Source: JACPYF01 sp947085525
Lineage (GTDB): Bacteria; Patescibacteriota; Saccharimonadia; Saccharimonadales; Saccharimonadaceae
DNA length: 64,000 nt
Direction: 5' to 3'
Assembly (NCBI GenBank): GCA_947085525.1
Contig: CAMTWU010000002.1
Span: 1-64,000 of the forward strand
In this document: piece after piece, positions 44,077 through 51,959 of the stretch
Layout: each line of letters starts with the position of its first letter
How positions within the stretch are numbered: the stretch's first letter is position 1
Notes under the pieces: generated by a model
Databases searched by the model: none
The model's input: the letters and a program-made list of their open reading frames with translations, nothing else
Told to the model about the DNA's origin: nothing
Translations under genes and position numbers: made by a program

Positions 44077-44670
44077 TTATTTTACTGCACTGAGCTTTGG
44101 CTTTGCAACGGCTAGGAATTCTGCGTGTATGTGCTGCAATGTATCAAGTCCGTCACTTAGTCTTACAAAGTCCTCTTGCGTATCATTCCTTGTAGTTTTT
44201 TCATCAGAGAGATAAGCTTCGTCGGGGTCATCATCGTCTAGCTCCTCGCCATCAGCGCCCACTACCCATGGTGCCAAGTCTTCGTCAAATTCCCCAAACC
44301 TCGCATAGTAATCGTCTTTCCACGGATTATCTTTGGCGCACTCTGATACTTTAATTAAAGTTATTTTACCGTATGCAGTATCAATAACTCTATGTTCTTC
44401 TCTGCGTCTAACGACTCTGTTAACCCAAGATTCATCGACGACTACAGGGTCCTCCATATTTTCAGTTCCATTTTCTAGATTGAACAGCCAGCGCACAATA
44501 GCTCGTGAACTATCTTTGACTTCTTGGGATGCATCGTACCCTTTTTCCCAAGCATCCCAGGATCCTTCAAAGCTCTTGAAATGATCAATAAATAGCTGCT
44601 TTCTTTCGTCGTGTAATTTTTTAGCAACTTCAGCATCGTCGTTATAAATCGGTACAAGATAGGGTTCCAT
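44077..44670 (-). CDS. Acidic hypothetical protein
   Basis: A 197-aa acidic, soluble protein without TM or signal. There are many D/E stretches (DGEELDDDDPDEAYLSDEKT at about 150-169) and a helical N-terminus with DDAEVAKKLHDERKQLFIDH. The family is not recognised. I start at the ATG at 44670 (MEPYLVPIYNDD); TATAAT at 44680-44685 is 9 nt upstream and the frame before it crosses that box. It directly abuts the convergent tsaB stop. Confidence 0.55.
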   Translation of the reverse strand: MEPYLVPIYNDDAEVAKKLHDERKQLFIDHFKSFEGSWDAWEKGYDASQEVKDSSRAIVRWLFNLENGTENMEDPVVVDESWVNRVVRRREEHRVIDTAYGKITLIKVSECAKDNPWKDDYYARFGEFDEDLAPWVVGADGEELDDDDPDEAYLSDEKTTRNDTQEDFVRLSDGLDTLQHIHAEFLAVAKPKLSAVK

Positions 44671-44712
44671 AATTACTATATTATAACACCAAAAATACAA
44701 TAATGATATGCC

Positions 44713-44741
44713 TTGTTTATGCCCCAAAAAACTACTACAAT
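44713..44741 (+). promoter_or_regulatory. Probable promoter for rny with a long leader
   Basis: TTGTTT (44713-44718), 17 nt, TACAAT (44736-44741). It would give a leader of about 165 nt before the rny ATG. Within it CTAAAG (44842-44847) pairs with CTTTAG (44856-44861), followed by TATTTTTCT, a weak terminator-like hairpin. Confidence 0.5.
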
Positions 44742-44910
44742 AAAATATGTTAGTAATTTATGAAATAAGTTTCTGTGAATACTTGAGAATGCGAGATACT
44801 GTGAGCAAACTGATAACCAATAATAGTCTGGACCTTCACTTCTAAAGCGACTGATCTTTAGTATTTTTCTACATGCGAGTATTCCCTGAAGCAAGAAGGG
44901 AAGTTTTGAT

Positions 44911-46425
44911 ATGTACATATTAGAAATCGTATTCGCCCTCATCGGTGCTACCGTTGGAGCTGGTGGATACTTTGCGTACAGCCAATCTAGCAACAAGAAT
45001 GCTTCGAAAAAAGCCGAGAAAGCTATTGCAGATGCAAAGAACAAAGCTAGCGACATTGTCTTAAAAGCAAAAGACGAAGCATTGAAAGTTACGGACGATG
45101 CAACCAAAGAAATCAATGCTTTGCGCAAAGAACAAAAGCGATCTGAAGATCGAGCAATCGAGCGCGAAAACAGTCTGGATAAAAAGCTAGACGAACTAGA
45201 CAAGCGAGGTGAAAAGCTTCGCAAGAGTGAAGATGAAGTTGATAGTCTAAAAAACGAAATCCGCGAAATTCGCACCAAACAGCAGGAAAAATTAGAAAAA
45301 ATTGCCAAGCTATCTAAAAAAGAAGCCAGCGAACACTTGCTGAAAATGACCGAGCGAGACATCAAAGAAGACCTAAAAGGGCTAATCGTGAAACTACAGC
45401 GTGACGCCGAGGCTGACGCAGAAGAGCGTGGTCAAGTAGCGATTTTGAGCGCCATGGAACGCATGGCTAGTGAAGTGACTGCTGAGCGCACGGTTACAGC
45501 AATCAAGCTAACCGAAGATGACATGAAGGGTCGTATCATCGGCAAGGAAGGCCGCAATATTCAGGCTATCCAGCGAGCGACTGGCGTAGATATATTGGTA
45601 GATGACACCCCAGGTATGGTTGTGCTATCTAGCTTTGATCCTGTTCGTAGACAGGTTGCACGCCTAACGCTAGAAATGTTGATGAAGGATGGCCGTGTAC
45701 ATCCAGCCCGCATCGAAGAAGTCGTCGAAAAAGCCAAAAAGCAAATCGACAAGGAAGTCGATCGTGCTGGTGAAGACGCTGCCCGTGAAGTCGGTGTAGT
45801 TGGCATACCAAAAGAGCTACTGCGCCTACTAGGCGAGCTAAAATTCCGAACCAGCTATGGCCAAAACGTATTGAAACATTCAACCGAAATGACACAAATT
45901 GCTGGCATGATCGCCGAGGAAATTGGCGCAGACGTGCGTACGGTCAAAACCGCGACGCTACTGCACGATATTGGCAAAGCCGTATCACACCGTATCGAAG
46001 GCAAGCATCATCATATCGGGTCCGAGCTAGCCGAGAAATATGGTTTATCAAAAGAGATCGCCCACGCGATCAAAGCTCATCACGATGATATCGAGGCTAC
46101 GACTCCAGAAGCTATCGTTGTTCGCATTGTTGATGCCATGAGCGCTGCACGTCCTGGCGCACGAAACATTAGTGCCGAAAACTTTGTCGAGCGTATGAAA
46201 GACCTCGAAAACGTTGCAACTGGATTTGAAGGAATCGACAAAGCCTACGCAATCTCTGCAGGACGTGAGGTACGTGTGATCGTAAAGCCCGAGAAAATTG
46301 ATGATCTGTCTAGTATCAAACTAGCTCGTGATATTGCCACAAAGATCGAGAGTACTATGAACTATCCAGGTACTATCAAAGTGAACGTGATTCGCGAAAC
46401 TCGCGCAACTGAATTTGCCAAGTAA
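44911..46425 (+). CDS. rny: Ribonuclease Y
   Basis: A 504-aa membrane-anchored endoribonuclease that starts mRNA decay. It has an N-terminal TM (IVFALIGATVGAGGYFAYS), a long charged coiled coil at about 30-175, a KH domain with MKGRIIGKEGRNIQAIQ at about 205-225, and an HD domain with TATLLHDIGKAVSH and AIKAHHDD. The C-terminus YPGTIKVNVIRETRATEFAK is the family end. AAGGGAAG lies before the ATG. Normal length. Confidence 0.95.
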   Translation: MYILEIVFALIGATVGAGGYFAYSQSSNKNASKKAEKAIADAKNKASDIVLKAKDEALKVTDDATKEINALRKEQKRSEDRAIERENSLDKKLDELDKRGEKLRKSEDEVDSLKNEIREIRTKQQEKLEKIAKLSKKEASEHLLKMTERDIKEDLKGLIVKLQRDAEADAEERGQVAILSAMERMASEVTAERTVTAIKLTEDDMKGRIIGKEGRNIQAIQRATGVDILVDDTPGMVVLSSFDPVRRQVARLTLEMLMKDGRVHPARIEEVVEKAKKQIDKEVDRAGEDAAREVGVVGIPKELLRLLGELKFRTSYGQNVLKHSTEMTQIAGMIAEEIGADVRTVKTATLLHDIGKAVSHRIEGKHHHIGSELAEKYGLSKEIAHAIKAHHDDIEATTPEAIVVRIVDAMSAARPGARNISAENFVERMKDLENVATGFEGIDKAYAISAGREVRVIVKPEKIDDLSSIKLARDIATKIESTMNYPGTIKVNVIRETRATEFAK

Positions 46426-46685
46426 TGAAAATCGAGAGTAAAAAACTTTTACTCTTTGACAAAGCAACACAAATCCTCCTACCGATACTGACAGTAGGAG
46501 GATTGTTGCTGGTTTCATTGAAACTACCAATGTATGGTTTAATGCTGACTATGACCTCACAAGTATTCTGGTTCTACGCCGCATGGAAAGCCTGGAAGCA
46601 GGCAGGGCAAATCGGAATTTTTATAACTACTGTTGCTATGACTATTGTGACTATTATTGGTTTGATTAATTATTTATTTTTGTAA
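46425..46685 (+). CDS. Small membrane protein downstream of rny
   Basis: An 86-aa protein with three hydrophobic segments at about 15-33, 35-52 and 60-84 and a basic start. The ATG overlaps the last base of the rny stop codon, so it is co-translated with rny. The middle part QVFWFYAAWKAWKQAGQIGI resembles small MtN3/SemiSWEET-like or PQ-loop half transporters only loosely. Function unknown. Confidence 0.6.
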   Translation: MKIESKKLLLFDKATQILLPILTVGGLLLVSLKLPMYGLMLTMTSQVFWFYAAWKAWKQAGQIGIFITTVAMTIVTIIGLINYLFL

Positions 46686-46701
46686 ATGAATATATAAACT
46701 C

Positions 46702-46729
46702 TTGCTTCAAAACGAGAGGTTGTTATAAT
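46702..46729 (+). promoter_or_regulatory. Promoter for the LAGLIDADG-like gene
   Basis: TTGCTT (46702-46707), 16 nt, TATAAT (46724-46729), then 7 nt to the ATG at 46737. No ribosome binding site is present, so the transcript would be leaderless. Confidence 0.6.
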
Positions 46730-46736
46730 ATTCATT

Positions 46737-47144
46737 ATGTCATCTCTTCTAAAAACAACCGGATTAGTATTGTGGTGGGCTGAGGGTACAAAATCACGCC
46801 GTGATACTAGATGGAAAAATGCTATTACGTATCCTATTGAAATTACCAATACTGACCCAAAGATAATATCAATATTTCTAGACTTACTGAGAAAAGAATT
46901 TGACGTAGATGAGTCGAAGATAAAAGTTCAGATACAAATTCACAAAGGTGATAACAGAGAGGAATTGGAAAATTACTGGAGTAATATAACGCGTATTCCA
47001 AAGAGCAGGTTTAATAAAACTATTATTAGAGAGGTAGGTAATAAGCCCGGAAAGAGTAAAGGTACCTGTAAAGTACGTTTTTCTGATAAAATAGTATATG
47101 GTAAACTAAAATCCGCTCTAGATGATATCGTAGAGCAACTTTAA
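46737..47144 (+). CDS. Small LAGLIDADG-endonuclease-like protein
   Basis: A 135-aa protein with GLVLWWAEGTKSRRDTRWK at the start, YPIEITNTDPKIISIFLDLL in the middle and YWSNITRIPKSRFNKTII further on. This series is typical of short stand-alone proteins related to the LAGLIDADG homing endonuclease fold; the first helix keeps an acidic Glu in the WAEGT position. It lies 7 nt upstream of tRNA-Pro and partly opposite the antisense read-through of the recombinase frame (47026 onward). Whether it is an active nuclease or a domesticated nucleic-acid binder is open. Confidence 0.6.
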   Translation: MSSLLKTTGLVLWWAEGTKSRRDTRWKNAITYPIEITNTDPKIISIFLDLLRKEFDVDESKIKVQIQIHKGDNREELENYWSNITRIPKSRFNKTIIREVGNKPGKSKGTCKVRFSDKIVYGKLKSALDDIVEQL

Positions 47145-49008
47145 AACACATCGGGGTGTGGCGCAGTTGATAGCGCGTCCGGTTTGGGACCGGAAGGTCG
47201 TAGGTTTGAGTCCTATCACCCCGACCAGAAGATATTTCGTCTAATTCCGTCATCAAATTGTATGGCGGTTTTAGTTTTATAACAGGGGTAGAATCATCTC
47301 CAGCACGTAGGTTCGCAATAAACTCACTACATATAGTATCTAGAACCATGATGTCAGTAGTTTTTAGCATGTTTAACACCTTAGAACGTGTAAGTTCGTA
47401 GAACTCTTGCTCGGTAGGTAATGCTGTATCAAGTTTAGCTAGCTCAGTCTTGTTACTTGCTATAGCCTCTTCGTCTAGGCGTATAAGCTGTTGATACTCC
47501 TCTAGCTTGCCCTCGTGGTATTTCTTGTAATCATCAGGACTGCTTACTTGAAACTCTTGATAACGTGCATACTGCTGTTCGTTATTATTCTGTGATTGCT
47601 TAGCCTCAGCCAGTTTACGGTTCAGTATAGCCCTGTCAGAAGCTATACGCTGTTCTAGACTGTTTTTGTACATACGGTATGCTTGTTCACTCTTTTTTGT
47701 TAGGTGACGTAGTTGCCACTCGATACCTGCTAGAACGTACTTGCCACGGATACTCTTAGAGAGTGTTAAGTTGAGGTTTTTCTGCTCAGATGCATTGTGT
47801 CGCAAACATGCCTTATTACGACAGTAGAAGCTAATAACCCACTTGCCTTTATTCTTACCCCGTTTAAGACGTGTGTGCTGAAACCTCATGGCTTTATCGC
47901 AGTAATCACAGATAACCTTATTGTGTAGCAATCCGTAGTCTAGGCGTTGAGTACGGTTAGTTTTTACGCTCGTAGTTCTACCAAAGTCTTTAGCAACGTC
48001 AGCATTCAACTGTATGTATTCATCTGCTGTTATGAGGGGCTTAAAGTTATACAGGTCTACTAGGTTTGCGAGGTTATCGCCGTACTTGTATAGCCCACTG
48101 TAGAACGAATCTTCAAAGATATTGCCGACCATTTGCTTTGTAACTTTCACAAGCTTAGGTTTGTCATCTTGGTCTTTACGCTCAGTGAGTTTAGCATCGT
48201 TTAAGAACTCTGCAATATCTATATTACTCATGCCACCATATAGCCTCATATCTACAGCTTTACGGAGTATATTCCAGTTATATTCATCAGGCGTAAAGTA
48301 TCCAGTAACAGAGTCTACGTAGTAACCCTTTTTAACTACACCATTATATTTACCCTCTACGATATTGCCGACAGTACCACGCTTAACATCAACTGCTAGC
48401 TTGTCGGAATATTGTTTAGATGTAGCAAACAATATACCTAACATCATTTTGCCATTAGGTGAATTGTCGAACTGGTATGTGACAAACGCAAGGTCTTGTA
48501 TTTCTTCATGGTCAATCATTTCTATGACTTCACCAGCTTCTTTCATATTGCGAGATAGACGGTCAGGAGACCACGATATAAGCCCGTGATATTTACCAGT
48601 TTTATAGCCTAGTAACAGCTTGTCAAAAATAGGACGATTGCCAGAAGTTTTAGCAGAGGCACTTTCTACGAATATATCCTCATCACGAATAACAACCTCT
48701 AGGCGGTTAGCTAGTTTTAGGCACTCAGCACGTTGGTCATCGAGTGAACGTACTTGCTTAGCTTCATCATCAGTAGACTTACGAAGGTATATAGCGTAAC
48801 GGCGTTTTTCTTTTGGTAAAATCTTTTTAGCACCCTCAGTTGTCGCAGAGAAGTAATTCAGTAGGTCATTGACACTACGTTCACTACTACCAAAGGCTTT
48901 AATACGATACTCAGACGTATATACGTGCTGTTCTTGCACATTAGCAAGTTCTGCCTCATCAGCTAGAACTTTAGTACGTTTTTTGCGGTTAGTTGTACCT
49001 TTAGTCAT
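47026..49008 (-). CDS. Large serine recombinase (integrase), 3' end replaced by chromosomal sequence
   Basis: A 660-aa frame in its integrated form. The resolvase catalytic domain has IYLRKSTDDE with the nucleophile Ser, and SWSPDRLSRNMKEAGEV. The recombinase domain follows, with FEDSFYSGLYKYG. A zinc ribbon (CDYC...CRNKAC) is next, then a long coiled coil at about 410-530. Residues after about 596 are translated from the antisense of tRNA-Pro and the preceding gene and are not native. I start at the ATG at 49008 after AGTAGGA; a TTG 27 nt upstream is less likely. In the circular form the frame continues into 51959-51810, giving about 646 aa. Confidence 0.88.
   Translation of the reverse strand: MTKGTTNRKKRTKVLADEAELANVQEQHVYTSEYRIKAFGSSERSVNDLLNYFSATTEGAKKILPKEKRRYAIYLRKSTDDEAKQVRSLDDQRAECLKLANRLEVVIRDEDIFVESASAKTSGNRPIFDKLLLGYKTGKYHGLISWSPDRLSRNMKEAGEVIEMIDHEEIQDLAFVTYQFDNSPNGKMMLGILFATSKQYSDKLAVDVKRGTVGNIVEGKYNGVVKKGYYVDSVTGYFTPDEYNWNILRKAVDMRLYGGMSNIDIAEFLNDAKLTERKDQDDKPKLVKVTKQMVGNIFEDSFYSGLYKYGDNLANLVDLYNFKPLITADEYIQLNADVAKDFGRTTSVKTNRTQRLDYGLLHNKVICDYCDKAMRFQHTRLKRGKNKGKWVISFYCRNKACLRHNASEQKNLNLTLSKSIRGKYVLAGIEWQLRHLTKKSEQAYRMYKNSLEQRIASDRAILNRKLAEAKQSQNNNEQQYARYQEFQVSSPDDYKKYHEGKLEEYQQLIRLDEEAIASNKTELAKLDTALPTEQEFYELTRSKVLNMLKTTDIMVLDTICSEFIANLRAGDDSTPVIKLKPPYNLMTELDEISSGRGDRTQTYDLPVPNRTRYQLRHTPMCFKVALRYHLERILVYHILFYQKNVLYRYLYSFRAYYLPL
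47152..47227 (+). tRNA. tRNA-Pro (UGG), integration target
   Basis: A 76-nt cloverleaf. The acceptor CGGGGTG pairs with CACCCCG, the anticodon loop is TTTGGGA with TGG between TCCGG/CCGGA, the T arm is TAGG-TTTGAGT-CCTA and CCA is encoded. Its last 7 nt (CCGACCA) are the proposed attL core, so the tRNA stays intact after integration. The recombinase frame reads through it on the opposite strand. Confidence 0.95.
47221..47227 (+). repeat. Proposed attL core (CCGACCA)
   Basis: The last seven bases of tRNA-Pro. The same 7-mer occurs at 51960-51966. Serine recombinases need only a short shared core, so a 7-bp match is in the expected range, although by itself it is weak evidence. Confidence 0.6.
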
Positions 49009-49065
49009 ACATTTATTCCTACTACTAGTGTACAAAAATTGTGCTGTAATGTAAACTATTGTTAT

Positions 49066-49248
49066 ATGAATAATGATTTACCAGAATATCTAACCTTGCC
49101 AGAAGTGGTAAAGATATTGAAGGTACACCCCAACACTCTACGCAACTGGGATAAGGACGGTACACTTAAAGCCATACGCATAGGTAGGCGCAACATTAGA
49201 CGTTGGAAAAAGTCAGAAGTTCTAAAGTTTATTGAATCTAATCAATAG
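49066..49248 (+). CDS. Excisionase-like helix-turn-helix protein (MerR/HTH_17 type)
   Basis: A 60-aa protein with LTLPEVVKILKVHPNTLRNW, the winged-helix start of MerR/excisionase-family DNA binders, followed by IGRRNIRRWKKSEVLKFIES. It is divergent from the recombinase with a 57-nt gap, the standard place for a directionality or int-control gene. The frame opens earlier at 49039, but the ATG at 49066 begins the domain. Likely role: recombination directionality factor or repressor of the recombinase. Confidence 0.78.
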   Translation: MNNDLPEYLTLPEVVKILKVHPNTLRNWDKDGTLKAIRIGRRNIRRWKKSEVLKFIESNQ

Positions 49249-49275
49249 ACCAGCAGAATACCCCAACATTGCTAG

Positions 49276-49321
49276 AAACGCCCCTGAGTCTAAAACGAAT
49301 TAGGCGTTTTTATTGTTGAAA
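49276..49321 (+). terminator. Hairpin terminator after the HTH gene
   Basis: AAACGCC (49276-49282) pairs with GGCGTTT (49313-49319), then further T residues (TTTATT). The loop is about 30 nt and AT-rich, so strength is moderate. The remaining 120 nt up to the methyltransferase gene show no other clear signal. Confidence 0.5.
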
Positions 49322-49447
49322 CGGGTAGAACATCATCTTTTTATTTAGGGCGTGTGTTTTGTATATACTCAACAATGACTGGCTTAAATAGGCTATGGTT
49401 ACAATAAAAATAAAGTAGGTACTCAAGCACAATACTGGCTAAAAAAC

Positions 49448-50623
49448 ATGCTAGAATTAAAGGACATGGGAATTACAAATACTAATAAACAAACAACAGT
49501 CACACCTGATAGTTATGATGAGCTACTAGACTTTAATAGTCAGTATTTTGCAAAGCATTTAATAACCTACATTGGCAATAAAAGAAAACTTTTACCTTTT
49601 ATAAATAGTGCGGTAGTTGATATAAAAAAACGATTAAAAAAAGATAAGATAACTGCTCTCGATGGCTTCTCGGGTAGTGGTGTAGTTGCAAGATTGCTAA
49701 AGTACCATACTACTGATTTAATATCTAATGACTTCGAGGACTACACTTATACGGTTAACACAGCATATCTAGCAAATAGCTCAGATGTAGATATTCCACG
49801 CCTAGAAAAAGCCATAAAGTACCTGAACGATAATAAGCTAAAGAAAACAAAGTCAGACTACTTTATTACAAAAAACTATGCACCTAAAAACGACAATGAT
49901 ATCAAAACTGGTGAGAGAGTTTTCTATACACATCAAAATGCCGAGATTATAGACAACATACGTTATATGATTGAGCACGATATCGACGAAGATTTGAAGG
50001 TATACTGCTTATCCGCTCTCATCATTAAAGCTTCTATTCACAATAATACCTCGGGTGTCTTTAAGGGTTTTCACAAAAAGGACGGCATAGGTCATTTTGG
50101 TGGGGCTGGTGAAAATGCCCGTTCTCGGATAATGGGGGAAATAACCCTTGAAGTACCGTTGTTCGCAGATGCTAAAAATAATACAAGAGTATATTGTGAA
50201 GATACGAACGAACTAGTCAAGAAAATTGAACCTGTCGACTTGGCTTATTACGACCCACCGTACAATCAACACCCGTACGGCTCAAACTACTTTATGTTAA
50301 ATATTATCAACGGCGGGAAGCCTGTCCCTATTCAAAAGGGAGTCAGTGGTATTATTGAAGACTGGCAACGGTCAGACTACAACAAGTCAAAACCTGCCGA
50401 AGAGGCTATGGATGAACTAATAAAGAATACGAACGCAAAGTATATTCTAATTTCTTATAATGACGAGGGTATTATACCTATTGAGAAGTTTGAAAAGATT
50501 GTCAGTAAATATGGTACTTGGGAACTTTTAGAGCAAGAGTATAACACTTACCGTGGTTCACGTAATCTACGAGACAGGAGCAATAAGGTTCAAGAATTGC
50601 TCTGGTTGATTAAAAAACATTAG
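49448..50623 (+). CDS. D12-class DNA adenine-N6 methyltransferase
   Basis: A 391-aa methyltransferase of the alpha class. Motif X is TYIGNKRKLLPF (about residues 40-51), motif I is LDGFSGSGVVARLL (71-84) and motif IV is YYDPPYNQHPYG (about 266-277). A target-recognition region lies between motifs I and IV. It faces the EcoRI-like endonuclease gene with a 4-nt overlap, so it is the likely protecting partner. M.EcoRI and M.RsrI belong to other MTase classes, so this pairing is unusual. An ATG at 49466 is a possible alternative start with AAAGGA just before it. Confidence 0.88.
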   Translation: MLELKDMGITNTNKQTTVTPDSYDELLDFNSQYFAKHLITYIGNKRKLLPFINSAVVDIKKRLKKDKITALDGFSGSGVVARLLKYHTTDLISNDFEDYTYTVNTAYLANSSDVDIPRLEKAIKYLNDNKLKKTKSDYFITKNYAPKNDNDIKTGERVFYTHQNAEIIDNIRYMIEHDIDEDLKVYCLSALIIKASIHNNTSGVFKGFHKKDGIGHFGGAGENARSRIMGEITLEVPLFADAKNNTRVYCEDTNELVKKIEPVDLAYYDPPYNQHPYGSNYFMLNIINGGKPVPIQKGVSGIIEDWQRSDYNKSKPAEEAMDELIKNTNAKYILISYNDEGIIPIEKFEKIVSKYGTWELLEQEYNTYRGSRNLRDRSNKVQELLWLIKKH

Positions 50624-51303
50624 TCAACAAACTTATATTCTATAGCACTAACAGCGACGTGGAACATCTTCTCTGCCATCTGTTCAATAGTCCAAGACTC
50701 GTATCTAAATAACATGGAGACTGGCTCAAAGGGCATAAAATCTTTCCTGACGAAAATCTCATTTAGCGGAAAGAACTCGTTCATAGTTAGAACTCGGTCA
50801 AGAATTGACGAACCCTCTGAAAAGTCGTGTCCATTACCGAAACATATAAATGGCAATACTCCTTCGTTTTTGAATATAGCCCTTATACCAATCAAGTTTT
50901 TGCCTAATCGCTCAATCGCATTACCCATAGCCTGCTTTGGTAAACCTTCAAGCTTACGTGCGTCGTTCGTACCTTGTCTTTTCACTTCTGACACAAGAAT
51001 GATACGTCGCTCACCCTGCTTATTTGTAGCAAATAAGAAGCCACCATCGGGTGATATAAAGCTTGTACTGAGCGGTGTACCGAAATGGCTTGCATACTCT
51101 GGGTACTGACGAGAAAGCACCGCAATAATTTCAACTAGTTTCATTGTCTTCTGATGTTCAAAGGTAAGGTCAGGATACTTTTGCTGTAGCGTAGCGACTA
51201 CTGCGTTTATCGCAACAACTATGTCTTTATCCATTGTTTTTGACATAGAGTTCTTTATTGAGTGTTGGTTAATGTTTTGTCTTAGAAAATCAGAGTTAGC
51301 CAT
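50620..51303 (-). CDS. EcoRI-family type II restriction endonuclease
   Basis: A 227-aa PD-(D/E)xK nuclease. The catalytic residues are visible as SPDGG (Asp86) and LVSEVKRQG (Glu106, Lys108), the same arrangement as Asp91, Glu111 and Lys113 of EcoRI. The following AMGNAIERLGKNL matches the EcoRI AAGNAIERSHKNI segment, which contacts the DNA bases. The protein is about 50 aa shorter than EcoRI. Recognition of GAATTC or a related AATT-core site is expected from family, not shown. TATAAT lies 8 nt before the ATG, so the message may be leaderless. It converges on the methyltransferase gene. Confidence 0.87.
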   Translation of the reverse strand: MANSDFLRQNINQHSIKNSMSKTMDKDIVVAINAVVATLQQKYPDLTFEHQKTMKLVEIIAVLSRQYPEYASHFGTPLSTSFISPDGGFLFATNKQGERRIILVSEVKRQGTNDARKLEGLPKQAMGNAIERLGKNLIGIRAIFKNEGVLPFICFGNGHDFSEGSSILDRVLTMNEFFPLNEIFVRKDFMPFEPVSMLFRYESWTIEQMAEKMFHVAVSAIEYKFVD

Positions 51304-51591
51304 ATGGGATTATTATACCATCGTTTTTAGGACTATTGTTCTAGGTTCTATTATCTTATATCTTAATAGTGTAATTCATATACTTTTACATAACCAAAAA
51401 CTGCTAGGAATCCGCCGATTTACAGATATAAAAGTATGGATTTTACGTTAAATTGTTATGGTATGCTTATGGTAATAAAGTAGTACCCTATAAACAGGAC
51501 TTATCCGTATTGCCCTGTCAGTCCCTACCACACCCCACCTAGAGCTAATAAACCTACACATTTAGGTTCAACATATTTCTCGTTTATATAA
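51304..51591. other. 288-nt non-coding region upstream of the endonuclease gene
   Basis: AT-rich, with no ORF with coding character on either strand. It contains the extended -10 TGGTATAAT (minus strand, 51320-51312) for the endonuclease. No good -35 and no clear dyad operator for a controller protein were found by eye. The stretch CCCTACCACACCCCACC at 51522-51538 is locally GC-rich and unexplained. Confidence 0.4.
51312..51317 (-). promoter_or_regulatory. -10 box (TATAAT) for the endonuclease gene
   Basis: TATAAT with an upstream TGG (extended -10) ends 8 nt before the ATG at 51303. This spacing implies an almost leaderless message. Confidence 0.5.
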
Positions 51592-51798
51592 CTACTTAGT
51601 TTTCTCTATGCGTTCGATTGATAGATTCTTAGTTTTCTTTTGCCTTTTTCGCTCAGGTGAATCTAGCACCAACTGTCGTCTCTCGACACCCTTCTTAACC
51701 TTGCCTACACTAGTAATCATAGGTGTATTAAACACCTTGTCGTCCCAGTTAGATGTATCTGTAGGTGATTCTTGAGGTGGTAGTTTTATATGACTCAT
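51592..51798 (-). CDS. 68-aa basic ORF of the element, downstream of the recombinase in the circle
   Basis: A small, strongly basic protein with no TM and a Lys/Arg-rich second half (RKRQKKTKNLSIERIEKTK). The family is not recognised. AGAGG lies just before the ATG. In the integrated form it has no obvious promoter of its own. In the excised circle its ATG follows the tandem TAG stops of the recombinase by 5 nt, so the two would form an operon there. It could be a directionality or DNA-binding accessory protein; that is a guess. Confidence 0.5.
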   Translation of the reverse strand: MSHIKLPPQESPTDTSNWDDKVFNTPMITSVGKVKKGVERRQLVLDSPERKRQKKTKNLSIERIEKTK

Positions 51799-51806
51799 TA
51801 CCTCTA

Positions 51807-51959
51807 CTATAGCAAAAACTCCATACCAGAAGCACGTTCAGACCATACTAGATTATCAATTCGTGTATTCAATGACTCTAGGCTATTCTTTACATTACCG
51901 AAGTTAACTAGCAGGTTATGCAGGCTTGTGAGTATAGGTTCGTTTGAGGACGCAGTACG
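51807..51959 (-). pseudogene. Displaced 3' end of the serine recombinase gene
   Basis: Reading the minus strand from the CCGACCA core (revcomp TGGTCGG), the phase that continues the recombinase across a circular junction stays open for 50 codons, starting RTASSNEPIL and ending GMEFLL, then TAG TAG. The stretch forms a leucine-rich amphipathic helix (LTSLHNLLVNFGNVKNSLES). Now it has no start codon and is cut off from the gene at 47228-49008. In the integrated state it is inert; in the circle it restores a 646-aa recombinase. Confidence 0.68.

Noticed and set aside
44676..45365. 229-codon minus-strand ORF opposite the rny start
   Set aside because: Composition is Ser/Leu/Phe-rich as expected from the complement of a Lys/Glu-rich coiled coil; it is a shadow of rny.
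49039..49067. TTGTGC-17-TTATAT as a promoter for the HTH gene
   Set aside because: The -10 box would overlap the ATG at 49066, so the transcript would start inside the gene.
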